From: Candidatus Didemnitutus sp.
GTDB taxonomy: Bacteria > Verrucomicrobiota > Verrucomicrobiia > Opitutales > Opitutaceae
NCBI GenBank assembly: GCA_017991595.1
Contig: JAGOQJ010000002.1
Coordinates: 125,386 to 189,385 of the forward strand
Reading direction: 5' to 3'
DNA length: 64,000 nucleotides
Shown: positions 1 through 9,667 of the stretch, one piece after another
How the letters are laid out: each line of letters opens with the position of its first letter
Position numbering within the stretch: the first letter of the stretch is position 1
Position numbers and translations under genes: made by a program
The notes under the pieces: model-generated
Seen by the model: only the letters and a program-made list of their open reading frames with translations
What the model was told of the DNA's origin: nothing
Database searches by the model: none

Positions 1-87
1 CGCCCGCCAGCGGCGTCCGCGCCAGTCCGCGGCGTAGTCCTTCACCACCCCTTCGCACCGGATGGCCGGCTGGTCCGGAGTCGTCAT
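1..87 (-). CDS. ABC transporter ATPase, N-terminal fragment
   Basis: Only the first 29 codons lie in the window; the gene continues past the left edge. The start ATG (85-87) overlaps the stop codon of the upstream acylphosphatase gene as ATGA, so the two are probably translationally coupled. The visible residues (MTTPDQPAIRCEGVVKDYA...WRGRRWRA) match the pattern at the start of ABC ATPase domains, where a beta strand is followed by V-x-K-x-Y, but no Walker motif is in view. The function call is therefore an inference from a short stretch. Confidence 0.45.
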   Translation of the reverse strand, partial: MTTPDQPAIRCEGVVKDYAADWRGRRWRA

Positions 88-359
88 CGGATCTCAAACC
101 CGCGGAAACTTCGCGGGCGGCGCGAGGCGCTGCGCTCGATGTTGCGGATGTAGCCTTCCATCTGCTCCGCCACCGCGGTGACGAACGCCGCAACCTCCGC
201 TGCGCTGCCCTCCACCTCGAGTTGCACGCGCCCGTCCGCGAGATTGCGCACGTAGCCGGATACTTCGAAGCCCTTCGCCACCTGCGACGTCTGATAACGG
301 AACCCCACGCCCTGCACCCGGCCGGTAAAATGAACGGTTTCGTGATGCACGTCGGACAT
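84..359 (-). CDS. acyP: Acylphosphatase
   Basis: Small cytosolic enzyme hydrolysing carboxyl-phosphate bonds of acylphosphates. The signature GRVQGVGFR is present (residues 13-21), with the expected catalytic Arg21 and Asn39 (GYVRN). The start at 359 gives 91 residues, the usual family length; an in-frame ATG at 380 and longer versions add a tail without family resemblance. A GGAG lies about 12 bases upstream of the chosen ATG. The stop overlaps the next gene's start by four bases (ATGA), so it heads or belongs to an operon with the ABC ATPase. Confidence 0.92.
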   Translation of the reverse strand: MSDVHHETVHFTGRVQGVGFRYQTSQVAKGFEVSGYVRNLADGRVQLEVEGSAAEVAAFVTAVAEQMEGYIRNIERSASRRPRSFRGFEIR

Positions 360-488
360 CGCGACATGACACTCCGGCATCATAGGACGTTCAAATCCAA
401 ACATCACCGTCACAGGAGAGAATTTTAATTGCGCGACCCCTGACCCTGCGCACACTCCCGCCTGCGTCCCAAGACGCACTTCCTTTCA

Positions 489-1154
489 ATGACCAATCAA
501 GATTCTGACGGGCTGTTCGATAACGACTGGGAAGAACGCCGAGAGCTCTCGTGGACCGAGGCCGATTGGGAAGGTTATCTGGCGGAGCATGAAAACTCCG
601 TGCGCGACTACCTGAAACACTACGAGCAGCTTTCCGAGGCTTCCGACCGCGTCGACGAGGTCGCGCGCCGCATGGGCTGGGACATGCAGGCGGACGAACT
701 GCTGGCCGAGACCGAGGCGGACGCCGATGCCGAGGAGGCACCTGATTTCGACGAGGATTTCGACCTCTACACCGTGCATCGCAATCCCGTGCATATCGCC
801 ACCAAGGCGATTTACGTCGGCCTGATCGCGAATTGGGAGCGCATCGCCGCGCACCCCGAGCACATTCATCCGGCCCAGACTATCGGCTTGCTCGGTTCGC
901 TCTATCGCGGCCGGGAGCAGGCGTTGCAAGCGGTGCAATCGCTCGACATGGGCGACTACGCGCTCGCCATCTGCTTTTTCAAGCGCGCGCTGCGCGAACT
1001 GAACGACACCCTCGCCCGCCTCACCTCCTCTACCGAATCCGAAACCGGCTTGGTGGCGCGCTACCGCGAGTTTGCCCTGCCCCGCCTCTTCGACCTGCGC
1101 GAGATCTGGCTGCGCGTGATGGCCGAATGCCGCGCAGCCGAGGAAGGCCGTTGA
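489..1154 (+). CDS. Conserved acidic hypothetical protein
   Basis: 221 residues, soluble, with no signal peptide or membrane segment. The N-terminal third is rich in Asp, Glu and Trp (DNDWEERRELSWTEADWEG) with an acidic run near residues 75-95. The C-terminal half looks helical (GREQALQAVQSLDMGDYALAICFFKRALREL) and may resemble a helical-repeat fold. Codon use matches the neighbours and it sits 13 bp before a lipoprotein gene, so it looks real. I do not recognise the family and assign no function. Confidence 0.75.
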   Translation: MTNQDSDGLFDNDWEERRELSWTEADWEGYLAEHENSVRDYLKHYEQLSEASDRVDEVARRMGWDMQADELLAETEADADAEEAPDFDEDFDLYTVHRNPVHIATKAIYVGLIANWERIAAHPEHIHPAQTIGLLGSLYRGREQALQAVQSLDMGDYALAICFFKRALRELNDTLARLTSSTESETGLVARYREFALPRLFDLREIWLRVMAECRAAEEGR

Positions 1155-1167
1155 AAACCATCTCACT

Positions 1168-1428
1168 ATGAATCCACGCTTCCTCACGATCGCCCTGCTG
1201 CTCGGCTCCGGCTTGCTCTTCACTGCCGGTTGCAACACCACAAAAACTACTCAGACAGACCAGCCGCGGGAAAAATACGAGACCACCCAGACTCTGGGAA
1301 GCCGCATCCCGGTGAAGAAGAAAAAGAAGGAAGCGCTCACCGAAGCGGAGAAAGCCAGCTACGACACGCTGAAGGTCCACCAAGAGATCAAGAGCGACGC
1401 CCGCTTCCCCACCGGTGGCGGCGAGTGA
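1168..1428 (+). CDS. Small lipoprotein
   Basis: 86 residues with a type II signal peptide: a hydrophobic stretch after MNPRF ending in the lipobox FTAGC with the lipidated Cys at residue 22. The mature part is hydrophilic, with Thr/Gln-rich and Lys-rich (KKKKK) segments and no recognised domain. It begins 13 bp after the preceding gene, likely in one transcript, and is followed by a rho-independent terminator. Function unknown. Confidence 0.8.
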   Translation: MNPRFLTIALLLGSGLLFTAGCNTTKTTQTDQPREKYETTQTLGSRIPVKKKKKEALTEAEKASYDTLKVHQEIKSDARFPTGGGE

Positions 1429-1456
1429 AGCACTCGCACTTTTCCCCGTCACACTC

Positions 1457-3496
1457 TCAGCGCCGTCCTTCGGGTCGGCGCTTTTTATTGTCCGCCTTCT
1501 TAGCGTCGCGACCGTAGCTCGCTCGCATCAAGCGACCGCCACCCTCGCGCAGCGTCTTGATCTGGTCGCGCAACAGCGCGGCGCGCTCGAATTCGAGACG
1601 GTTGGCCGCTTCCTGCATGTCTTCCTCCAATTCGGCGATCACTGCCGCGACGTCGTCGGCTGAGGACTCGGCCACCGCTCCGACGGTTTCCTGATCGCGC
1701 CCACTGCCGTCATAGACCCGCAGGCTCGCCTGCGCCGCACGCTTCACGCTGCGCGGCGTAATGCCGTGCGCAGCGTTGTGGGCCAGCTGTTTCTCGCGGC
1801 GGCGTTGCGTCTCCGCAAGCGTGCGGCGGATCGACTCCGTCTGCACGTCCGCGTAGAAGATGACGCGTCCCCGCTCATGGCGTGCGGCACGGCCCGCGGT
1901 CTGCAGCAGACTGGTTTCGCTGCGCAGGAAGCCTTCCTTGTCTGCATCGAGGATCGCGACCAGCGCCACCTCCGGCAGGTCAAGGCCCTCGCGGAGCAGG
2001 TTGATGCCCACCAGCACGTCAAAGTTGCCTTGGCGCAGATTGCGCAGGATCTCGACGCGCTCCAGTGCATCAATGTCGGAGTGCAGATACTCCACGCGGA
2101 TCTTCGCCTCGCGCAGGTAGCTCGTGATGTCCTCCGACAGGCGCTTCGTCAGCGTGGTCACCAGCACGCGCTCGCCCTGCTCCACCGCGCGGCGGATCTC
2201 GCCGATCAAGTCTTCGACCTGCCCCTTGGTCGATCGGAGCGAGATCTCCGGATCGAGCAACCCCGTGGGGCGGATCACCTGCTCGGCCACGACCTGGCTG
2301 CGTTCAAGTTCGAATTTCGCTGGTGTCGCCGACACGTAGAGCGTCTGCCCCGTGATGCTTTGAAACTCAGCGAAGCTCTGCGGCCGGTTGTCGAGCGCCG
2401 ACGGCAGGCGGAAGCCGAAGTTTACCAGCGTCGTCTTGCGCGCGATATCGCCGTTATACATGCCGCCGATCTGCGGCACGGTCACGTGGCTCTCGTCGAG
2501 GAAGAGCAGAAAATCCTTCGGGAAAAAATCAATCAGGCAGGTCGGTCGGTCACCGGGGTTCCGGCCGGAGAGATGAGCCGAGTAGTTCTCGATGCCGTTG
2601 CAGAAGCCCATTTCCTGCAGCATCTCCAAGTCGTAGGCGGTGCGCATGCGGATGCGCTGCGCCTCGAGGTATTTCTCCTGCGCCTCGAAGAAGGCCACCC
2701 GCTGCTCCAGCTCCGCCTTGATGCGCGCGACGGCGGCGTCGAGCTTGCCCTTGGTCGTGACATATTGGTTGGCCGGGTAGAGATCGAACGAGTCGATCTT
2801 GCGCAGCACCTTGCCGCTCACTGGCTCAAACTCCGTCAACGCCTCGACGTCGTCGCCGAAGAACTCCACCCGCAATCCGTGTTCCAGATACGCCGGCATG
2901 ACATCGACCACGTCGCCGCGCACGCGAAACGTGCCGCGTTTCAGCTCGTAGTCGTTGCGCTCGTAGAGATTTTCCACGAGCCGTTCGAGGAACCGGTTGC
3001 GCCCGAGCGGCAGGCCCGCGCGGAGCTGGATGCGCATGGCGGAGAAATCCTCGGGCGAACCGAGGCCGTAGATGCACGAGACGCTTGCCACCACGATCAC
3101 GTCGCGCCGGCTGACGAGCGAGCTGGTCGTGGCGATGCGCAGGCGCTCGATCTCCTCGTTGATCGAGGAGTCCTTCTCGATGAACGTGTCGCTCGACGGC
3201 ACGTAGGCCTCCGGCTGGTAGTAATCGTAGTAGCTGACGAAGTATTCGACCGCGTTCTCGGGGAAGAAATTTTTGAACTCCGAGTAGAGCTGCGCCGCGA
3301 GCGTCTTGTTGTGCGAGATGATCAGTGTCGGCCGGTTCAGCTGCGCAATGACATTGGCCATCGTGAAGGTCTTGCCGGAGCCGGTGACGCCGAGGAGCGT
3401 CTGGTCGCGGTGGCCCGCGCGGAACGAGGCGACGAGCTTCTCGATCGCCTGCGGCTGGTCGCCTGTGGGCTGATATTCCGCGTGCAGCTTGAACAT
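1457..3496 (-). CDS. uvrB: UvrABC excinuclease subunit B
   Basis: Damage-verification helicase of nucleotide excision repair; it takes DNA from UvrA, then recruits UvrC. 679 residues, typical length. Visible: Walker A GVTGSGKT (36-43), the beta-hairpin region YYDYYQPEAYVP that clamps the damaged strand, the DESH helicase motif with QIGGMYNGD, helicase motifs V and VI (LREGLDLPEV, QTAGRAARH) and a C-terminal UVR domain (ELEEDMQEAANRLEFERAA) that contacts UvrC. The start ATG is 38 bp from the end of the upstream gene on the same strand. The last nine codons double as a terminator for the convergent gene. Confidence 0.98.
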   Translation of the reverse strand: MFKLHAEYQPTGDQPQAIEKLVASFRAGHRDQTLLGVTGSGKTFTMANVIAQLNRPTLIISHNKTLAAQLYSEFKNFFPENAVEYFVSYYDYYQPEAYVPSSDTFIEKDSSINEEIERLRIATTSSLVSRRDVIVVASVSCIYGLGSPEDFSAMRIQLRAGLPLGRNRFLERLVENLYERNDYELKRGTFRVRGDVVDVMPAYLEHGLRVEFFGDDVEALTEFEPVSGKVLRKIDSFDLYPANQYVTTKGKLDAAVARIKAELEQRVAFFEAQEKYLEAQRIRMRTAYDLEMLQEMGFCNGIENYSAHLSGRNPGDRPTCLIDFFPKDFLLFLDESHVTVPQIGGMYNGDIARKTTLVNFGFRLPSALDNRPQSFAEFQSITGQTLYVSATPAKFELERSQVVAEQVIRPTGLLDPEISLRSTKGQVEDLIGEIRRAVEQGERVLVTTLTKRLSEDITSYLREAKIRVEYLHSDIDALERVEILRNLRQGNFDVLVGINLLREGLDLPEVALVAILDADKEGFLRSETSLLQTAGRAARHERGRVIFYADVQTESIRRTLAETQRRREKQLAHNAAHGITPRSVKRAAQASLRVYDGSGRDQETVGAVAESSADDVAAVIAELEEDMQEAANRLEFERAALLRDQIKTLREGGGRLMRASYGRDAKKADNKKRRPEGRR
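1459..1487 (+). terminator. Rho-independent terminator after the lipoprotein gene
   Basis: Perfect 7-bp stem AGCGCCG (1459-1465) / CGGCGCT (1476-1482) followed by five T on the plus strand. The hairpin lies inside the last codons of the convergent uvrB gene: the uvrB tail KKRRPEGRR is encoded by the same bases. Confidence 0.8.
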
Positions 3497-3534
3497 GGGA
3501 TACGGCTAACCAACGTCGCCGCCACCGCAACCGT

Positions 3535-4947
3535 TCACAAGCCGAAGATGCGGAGCAACCCGTCGCGCAAGCGCTCGCCGAACCCGGGCGTGCGCTCGCC
3601 GTCCTCGGGCGCGGAAGTCTGTTGGCAAAGAATCAGTCCCTCGCCTTCGAACAGGTCGTCGAAGAGCGGATTCTGCCCGCGCAGGTAAGCCCAGCAGGTC
3701 TCCGCCCGGACCGGCCGATAGGCCAGGCCCGGCGTGAAGCCGATGGTCGCATCCTGATTCGCGCGCCGCGCTGCCACCGAAAGGCCGGGCTCCGTGCGCA
3801 GCGTCTCCGCCCGGACGCCGCGGCTGCCCGCCAGCAACAGCCGGCAGGGACCGACGAATTCGAAATAACGGAACTGCCCCGTCGCCCACGCCTGCAGCGT
3901 GAACCAGCGCCAGTGTTTCCGGATGGCGCGATCCTTCCGTCCGAGCGGCCCCATGAAGCCGGCGATGAACCGCGGGCGCAGCACCACGCTCGCCCCGGCG
4001 GGCAGCTCCAGCACGGCGAGTTCCACCTGCGCCGAGCGCTGCGACGAGCACGTCACCCGCAGAGACGCGGCCGGCGCGGCGTTGCGCAGCTCCACCAATT
4101 CCTTCAATCCCGCCGCGAGGCACGTGAACGGCATGCGCCAATCGAGCAGCAGCCGCGTGCGCCGGAGTAGGCCTTCGTCCGAGGCCTGCAGGAAGGATTC
4201 CTTCACCCAGAGCACATCGCCCGGCTCCAGAGTGAGCTCCACCGCGGCCCCGCCGGGCGTGACCGCCGGAGCTGGGCCCGACACCTCGCGCAATCGCACC
4301 GGCCGACGCGTGGAGATGAACGGCGCCACAAAAAAATATGCGACCAGCCGACCGAGCGTCGGCGCCACCAGCCACACGGCGACCGTGATCGCGACGTAGG
4401 CGCCGTAGCGCGACCAAGCCTCACGGGCGTAGTGCACGACTTGCGATTTCTGCTGCTCCGCTTCACGCAACCGCGCGTCTAGCCGCCCCAGCGCGATCGT
4501 CAGGCCCTCACGTTCCCACTCGGCCCGCGTCAATGCCTCGCGCTGTTCAGCCGCCTCGCGTCGCGCCGCCGCTTCGATCTCACACAGGCTGGCGAGCCGC
4601 TCGGCGTTGCGCCGCGCCTGCTCTGCCGACGTGCTCAGCCGATTCAGACCGCCGCTCAGCTGCTCGAGCTCGGCAGCTACGCGAGCCGCCTCGCGTGCGC
4701 GTTGGTCGTGGCGCACGAGCGAGGCCTGCATCTCCGCGATACGCAATTCTACGCCATCGAGCACCGCGCGGATGCGCCGGTTGTCGCCGTTGATCGTGCG
4801 GACGAGCTCCTGCCGACGCAGGTCGAGGTCGACGTGCTCGCGCAGGAAAATCCAGAGGGCAAATCCCGCCACGCCAACGATCAGCACCGCCACGCTGAGC
4901 GTGAGCTTTTGCAGCAGCCACGAGATGAATTTGCCGAGTGCGCCCAT
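3535..4947 (-). CDS. Membrane-anchored coiled-coil protein with AIM24-like C-terminal half
   Basis: 470 residues. One transmembrane segment near residues 12-33, then a long charged coiled coil (about 45-170, heptad-like LDLRRQELV...LEQLSGGLNRL), a second hydrophobic segment (about 178-205), then a beta-rich soluble half. The C-terminal half (LEPGDVLWVKESFLQ, LELPAGASVVLRPRFIAGF) weakly resembles the AIM24/DUF124 beta-sandwich family; this rests on pattern only. It lies upstream of uvrB on the same strand, 38 bp away. Function unknown. Confidence 0.75.
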   Translation of the reverse strand: MGALGKFISWLLQKLTLSVAVLIVGVAGFALWIFLREHVDLDLRRQELVRTINGDNRRIRAVLDGVELRIAEMQASLVRHDQRAREAARVAAELEQLSGGLNRLSTSAEQARRNAERLASLCEIEAAARREAAEQREALTRAEWEREGLTIALGRLDARLREAEQQKSQVVHYAREAWSRYGAYVAITVAVWLVAPTLGRLVAYFFVAPFISTRRPVRLREVSGPAPAVTPGGAAVELTLEPGDVLWVKESFLQASDEGLLRRTRLLLDWRMPFTCLAAGLKELVELRNAAPAASLRVTCSSQRSAQVELAVLELPAGASVVLRPRFIAGFMGPLGRKDRAIRKHWRWFTLQAWATGQFRYFEFVGPCRLLLAGSRGVRAETLRTEPGLSVAARRANQDATIGFTPGLAYRPVRAETCWAYLRGQNPLFDDLFEGEGLILCQQTSAPEDGERTPGFGERLRDGLLRIFGL

Positions 4948-5082
4948 AAATCACGCCGACTTCTTTTCCGATTAAGTGGATTCATTGAACGGTGCGCGCG
5001 CTCGAAGCCAATTGCAAAGCCCCTTCGCGCCGCCATCTTCGACCTCAATCACCCCTATTGTAGAAACGTCTGTTATCCACCC

Positions 5083-6351
<1,269 letters not shown>

Positions 6352-6374
6352 GCCGGCGTCCGCCGTCTCTTTTC

Positions 6375-6402
6375 AAGCCCGCGGTTCGCCGCGGGCTTTT
6401 TT
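6375..6402 (+). terminator. Rho-independent terminator of the glutamate dehydrogenase gene
   Basis: Perfect 10-bp stem AAGCCCGCGG / CCGCGGGCTT closed by a TTCG tetraloop and followed by a T tract, 24 bp after the stop codon. Confidence 0.92.
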
Positions 6403-6424
6403 GCGTCCGCTCGTGCCGGCGCCC

Positions 6425-7927
6425 TCAGAGCACGAGGAAGGCAAAGGCGACGATGAGCGTCGGCGCCAGCGCTCCCAGGAACAGGCCGAGCGGCGAGACG
6501 CCGCCGGGGAAGAATCGCTGCAGGATGGACTGGCCGGCGGGATTGGGAGCGTTGGCGATCACCGTAAGGCCGCCCCCCGTGACGGCGCCCGCCACCACCG
6601 CGAATTTCAGCTCCTCGGTGAAGCCGGGCACCAAGGTGGCCAGATAGGTGATGAGCGCGTTGTCATTGAACGCGGTGAGAATCGTGGCTCCCCAGAAGAG
6701 CGGCATCTCACCAAGGCTGCCCAGCACGGGCTCAATCCACCACCCTTGTAGGCCGCCGTGGATCACGAGGCCCGCGAGGAAGAAACCGACCAGCATGGGG
6801 CCCTTCATGTCCATGCGGGACTGGTGGTGCGCCGTGGCCTGTGCGAAGGCGAGATAGAACAGGAAACCGCCGATGAAAAGCGCCGGATAATGCGCCATCC
6901 ACACGGTGAAACCGAGGAAGAGCACGTGCGCCATGGTGATCCAAGCCGGCACCGACTCTTCGCGTTGTTCCTCCGCCGTTTCCTGCACGGCCGGCAAGGC
7001 CTGCAGTTCCTTTCGGAACACGAGGAAGTAAGTCAGGTTGGACAGCACGATGCCGACGGCCGCGTGCCAGCCGAAGTTCATGAACATGTATTTCATGTCC
7101 CAGCCCCAGGTCGCGGCCACCATCAAGACGGGCGGAGCGGCGAAGTGCGTGAGCGTGCCGCCGATGGAGATGTTCACGAAAAGCAGTCCGATGGTCGCGT
7201 ATTTCAGACGTGTGCTCAGATTGAGCACGTAGAACTGCTTGGCCAGCAGGAGGGCCGCGATCGTCATCGCTGCCGGCTCCGTGATGAGCGAACCGAGCAA
7301 CGGGGCCACAGTCAGGATCGAGAGCCACCAAGCCACGGGACGGCCGCCGCCGAGCGAGGCCACCACGCGCAGGCATTGTTCCGCCAGCTTCAGCACCGGG
7401 CGCGTCGAGGCGAGCGCCATAATGATGACAACGAACATCGGCTCCGTGAAGTTCACCTTGTGCGCGATGTAGTGGATGCCCGTGTCCAAGCCCTTGAACC
7501 AGACAACCGCTCCGAGCAGGACCACCACCCAGATGCCGAACACGGCCTCCACCTCGCCGAAAAAGTGCAGGATCTGGCCCCAAAAACTGACCTCGTCGGG
7601 CCGGCCATCGCCGTCGCGATCCTGGGTTGGGCGTTTCGCCTTCAGCCGCTGCAGGTGGCGCTCTTCCACAAGGTGGGCGAGATGACGGATGCGTGCGCTG
7701 AGGAAGGTGTGCAGGACCGCGAGGATGAAGATGACGGTCGCCGCGACGTTGAAGGGCTCAGCGGCTGCGCGTTCGCGCACGATTTCCCACACGCCGCGGC
7801 CGGCCGCCGCCGGATAGGCGTCGAGCGGAAGCGGAAAAACCGTCGTCGCAGCTGGCGCGGCACCGGAAGCCGCGGCGCACACACCGAAAACAGCAAGGAG
7901 ACAAAGGATGCGAGTGAAGGATTTCAT
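6425..7927 (-). CDS. Putative Na+/H+ antiporter, integral membrane
   Basis: 500 residues with an N-terminal signal-like segment and about ten further hydrophobic helices. The layout and conserved stretches (LITEPAAMTIAALLLAKQFY, ILTAFNDNALITYLATLVPG, VIANAPNPAGQSIL) match the putative Na+/H+ antiporter family (Pfam Na_H_antiport_2 type), in the ion transporter superfamily. Odd feature: a soluble loop after the first helix carries DRDGDGRPDE (103-112), a DxDxDG calcium-loop motif. The start ATG overlaps the stop of the phosphatase gene (ATGA), so the two are coupled. Ion specificity is inferred from the family. Confidence 0.82.
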   Translation of the reverse strand: MKSFTRILCLLAVFGVCAAASGAAPAATTVFPLPLDAYPAAAGRGVWEIVRERAAAEPFNVAATVIFILAVLHTFLSARIRHLAHLVEERHLQRLKAKRPTQDRDGDGRPDEVSFWGQILHFFGEVEAVFGIWVVVLLGAVVWFKGLDTGIHYIAHKVNFTEPMFVVIIMALASTRPVLKLAEQCLRVVASLGGGRPVAWWLSILTVAPLLGSLITEPAAMTIAALLLAKQFYVLNLSTRLKYATIGLLFVNISIGGTLTHFAAPPVLMVAATWGWDMKYMFMNFGWHAAVGIVLSNLTYFLVFRKELQALPAVQETAEEQREESVPAWITMAHVLFLGFTVWMAHYPALFIGGFLFYLAFAQATAHHQSRMDMKGPMLVGFFLAGLVIHGGLQGWWIEPVLGSLGEMPLFWGATILTAFNDNALITYLATLVPGFTEELKFAVVAGAVTGGGLTVIANAPNPAGQSILQRFFPGGVSPLGLFLGALAPTLIVAFAFLVL

Positions 7928-8577
7928 GGGGCGAGAATCCCAGGCAGTTGATCGAGATGGTAAAGGTAGGCGGCAGCACCCTCCTTGACGGCACGTCGCT
8001 CGGCATAGCGGCCAAAGCCGACAAAAAGGTCAACCACATCACGCGTCTCCAAATCGCTCGCGCCGTCGCCGACCATCACGAGTCGCTCCGGGGCGAATTC
8101 CGTTCGCAGCGCGCGCATGATCTCGGGCTTGCCGCCGCGTCGCGCCGCGGGGTGCGTCGCATCGTAGCCCGCGTAGTTCCCGTCTGCATCGAACTGCAAC
8201 CCGACGGCTTCGATGCGCTCGATGCCCAGCCATGCGGCCAGCGGTTCGATCGCCTGCGTGTAGCCGCCGCTCACGATCAGCGGCGTCCAGCCGCTCGTCC
8301 GCAGCGCCGCGATCGTGGCGCGCGCGCCGGGCTCGACGTGCTGGATGTAGAGCTGGCCGATCGCGGCGGTTTCCGCGCGGGTCGGCCGGATCAAGTCGAG
8401 GCGCAGGCGGAAGATGTCATCCAGCGCGATCCGGCCGTCCATCGCATCGGCCGTCATCCGCTCCACTTGGCGGAAGCAGTCCGCGCCGCGGAGGCGCGCC
8501 ATTTCGTCGATGCCTTCGATGGCGCTGAGCGTGGAGTCGCAGTCGAAACAGATCAGCTTGGTCCGGGGTGACGGCAT
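7924..8577 (-). CDS. HAD-family phosphatase, SerB-like phosphoserine phosphatase
   Basis: 217 residues. HAD motif I FDCDSTLS gives nucleophile Asp12 and acid Asp14; motif II is VSGGY and motif IV GDGASDLE. The cap and E-I-D-E-M-A segment (AIEGIDEMARL) are those of phosphoserine phosphatases, which complete serine synthesis by hydrolysing O-phosphoserine. The ATG at 8577 places motif I at the usual distance; the frame continues upstream to 8655 without family resemblance. Its stop overlaps the antiporter start by four bases. A related HAD phosphatase with another substrate is possible. Confidence 0.83.
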   Translation of the reverse strand: MPSPRTKLICFDCDSTLSAIEGIDEMARLRGADCFRQVERMTADAMDGRIALDDIFRLRLDLIRPTRAETAAIGQLYIQHVEPGARATIAALRTSGWTPLIVSGGYTQAIEPLAAWLGIERIEAVGLQFDADGNYAGYDATHPAARRGGKPEIMRALRTEFAPERLVMVGDGASDLETRDVVDLFVGFGRYAERRAVKEGAAAYLYHLDQLPGILAP

Positions 8578-8663
8578 GCGGCGCCACCAAAGAGACGAAA
8601 CCGGCGCGTGCAAAGCATATTGGCGGTGCTGTGACGCGCTCGCGCTCCCCGGCAAGCACGCAC

Positions 8664-8690
8664 AAAAAAGCCCTCCGTGGCGGGAGGGCT
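8664..8690 (-). terminator. Rho-independent terminator of the rpmJ-rpmE operon
   Basis: Read on the minus strand: AGCCCTCC / GGAGGGCT, an 8-bp stem with a 6-base loop, followed by six T. It lies 26 bp beyond the rpmE stop codon. Confidence 0.92.
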
Positions 8691-8715
8691 GGGGAAAGTC
8701 GCTTCGTTGCGGCGC

Positions 8716-8970
8716 TTATTTCTTCGCGGCGCCGCGCTTGAACTTCGTGGTGAACTTCTCGACGCGGCCGGCGGTGTCGACGAGGCGCTTCTCACCGGTG
8801 TAGGCGGGATGCGAATCCATCGTGACGTCGCGCACGACGACGAAGTAGTCCTTGCCGTCGATCTTCTCGACGCGAGCGGACTTCATGGTGGACTTCGTCA
8901 GGAAGCGTTTGCCGGTGGCAACGTCCAGGAAGCACACATTGTTGAGAGCGGGATGGCCTTGTTCTTTCAC
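8716..8970 (-). CDS. rpmE2: 50S ribosomal protein L31, type B
   Basis: 84 residues of the large ribosomal subunit. The HPA..NVCFLDVATGKRFLTKST opening and SHPAYTGEKRLVDTAGRVEKF end are those of L31 type B. Only one Cys is present, so the CxxC zinc site of type A L31 is missing. The start is GTG at 8970; no ATG fits. It follows rpmJ by 21 bp and is closed by a strong terminator. Confidence 0.95.
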   Translation of the reverse strand: MKEQGHPALNNVCFLDVATGKRFLTKSTMKSARVEKIDGKDYFVVVRDVTMDSHPAYTGEKRLVDTAGRVEKFTTKFKRGAAKK

Positions 8971-8991
8971 GGCGGGAAATGCGGAGGTTGA

Positions 8992-9117
8992 TCAGCCCTG
9001 GCGCGCCTTGTAGCGCGGGTCGGTCTTGTTGATGACGTAGATGCGGCCCTTGCGGCGGACGACTTGGCAGTCAGGATGACGCAGCTTGGCGGATTTGATG
9101 GAGGAAACGACTTTCAT
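8992..9117 (-). CDS. rpmJ: 50S ribosomal protein L36, zinc-independent type
   Basis: 41 residues: [17 protein letters not shown] followed by [20 protein letters not shown]. Only one Cys remains of the C-C-C-H zinc ribbon of canonical L36, and the sequence resembles the YkgO-type paralogue of E. coli. It is the first gene of a two-gene operon with L31 type B. No Zur-like palindrome is apparent in the roughly 190 bases upstream. Confidence 0.93.
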   Translation of the reverse strand: MKVVSSIKSAKLRHPDCQVVRRKGRIYVINKTDPRYKARQG

Positions 9118-9310
9118 AAAAGCGATGAAAGAAGAGACCCGGCGCGGGGGCTGTCAAAGGAAATCTCCAGGTTCTGCGGTCATCGGCCCACTCCCCTCGA
9201 TCCATGCAAGCCCCGATAGCGCAACGAGCAAGGCCGGAAACGCAAACGCCCGGGCGGCGGAGCCGGCCCGGGCGAAGCGTTGGTTCGTCAGGTCAGTGCA
9301 GGGTATCTGA

Positions 9311-9655
9311 TCAGATGGCGGTGCCGCCGCGTTCGCCGGTGCGGATGCGGATGCACTCCTTCAGTTCTTGGATGAAGATCTTGCCGTCGCCGACCTCGCC
9401 GTCCTTGCCGGTCTTGGCGGCCTTGAGGATGGCGTTGACGGTGATGTCTTCGAACGCGTCGTTGCACGCGATCTTGATTTCCACGCGGGGAATCAGGTTT
9501 GGGATGACCTTCTGGCCGCGGTGGAACTCCACCTCGGTCTGCTGGCCATGGCCCGAGACGCGGTTGACGGTGATGCGCTCGATCTCGGCGTCGATGAGTG
9601 CCTGGCGCACCTCGTCGAGTTTTTCTTCGCGGATGATAGCGGTGATAAGCTTCAT
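9311..9655 (-). CDS. glnK: P-II nitrogen regulatory protein
   Basis: 114 residues. P-II proteins bind ATP/ADP and 2-oxoglutarate and regulate AmtB and nitrogen metabolism. Conserved parts are visible: MKLITAIIREEKLDEV, the B-loop KTGKDGEVGDGKIFI and the C-terminal RTGERG. The T-loop (about 35-55) reads GHGQQTEVEFHRGQKVIPN: the uridylylated Tyr51 of E. coli GlnB is replaced by Val50 and no other Tyr is in the loop. A good ribosome site (TAAGGAG) overlaps the amtB stop 12 bp upstream, so amtB and this gene form one operon, the GlnK arrangement. Confidence 0.95.
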   Translation of the reverse strand: MKLITAIIREEKLDEVRQALIDAEIERITVNRVSGHGQQTEVEFHRGQKVIPNLIPRVEIKIACNDAFEDITVNAILKAAKTGKDGEVGDGKIFIQELKECIRIRTGERGGTAI

Positions 9656-9667
9656 GGTCGGTGCTCC

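Noticed and set aside
9245-9280. GCCCGGGC ... GCCCGGGC hairpin after the P-II gene as a terminator
   Set aside because: The arms are self-palindromic and no T tract follows on the minus strand; not convincing enough to annotate.
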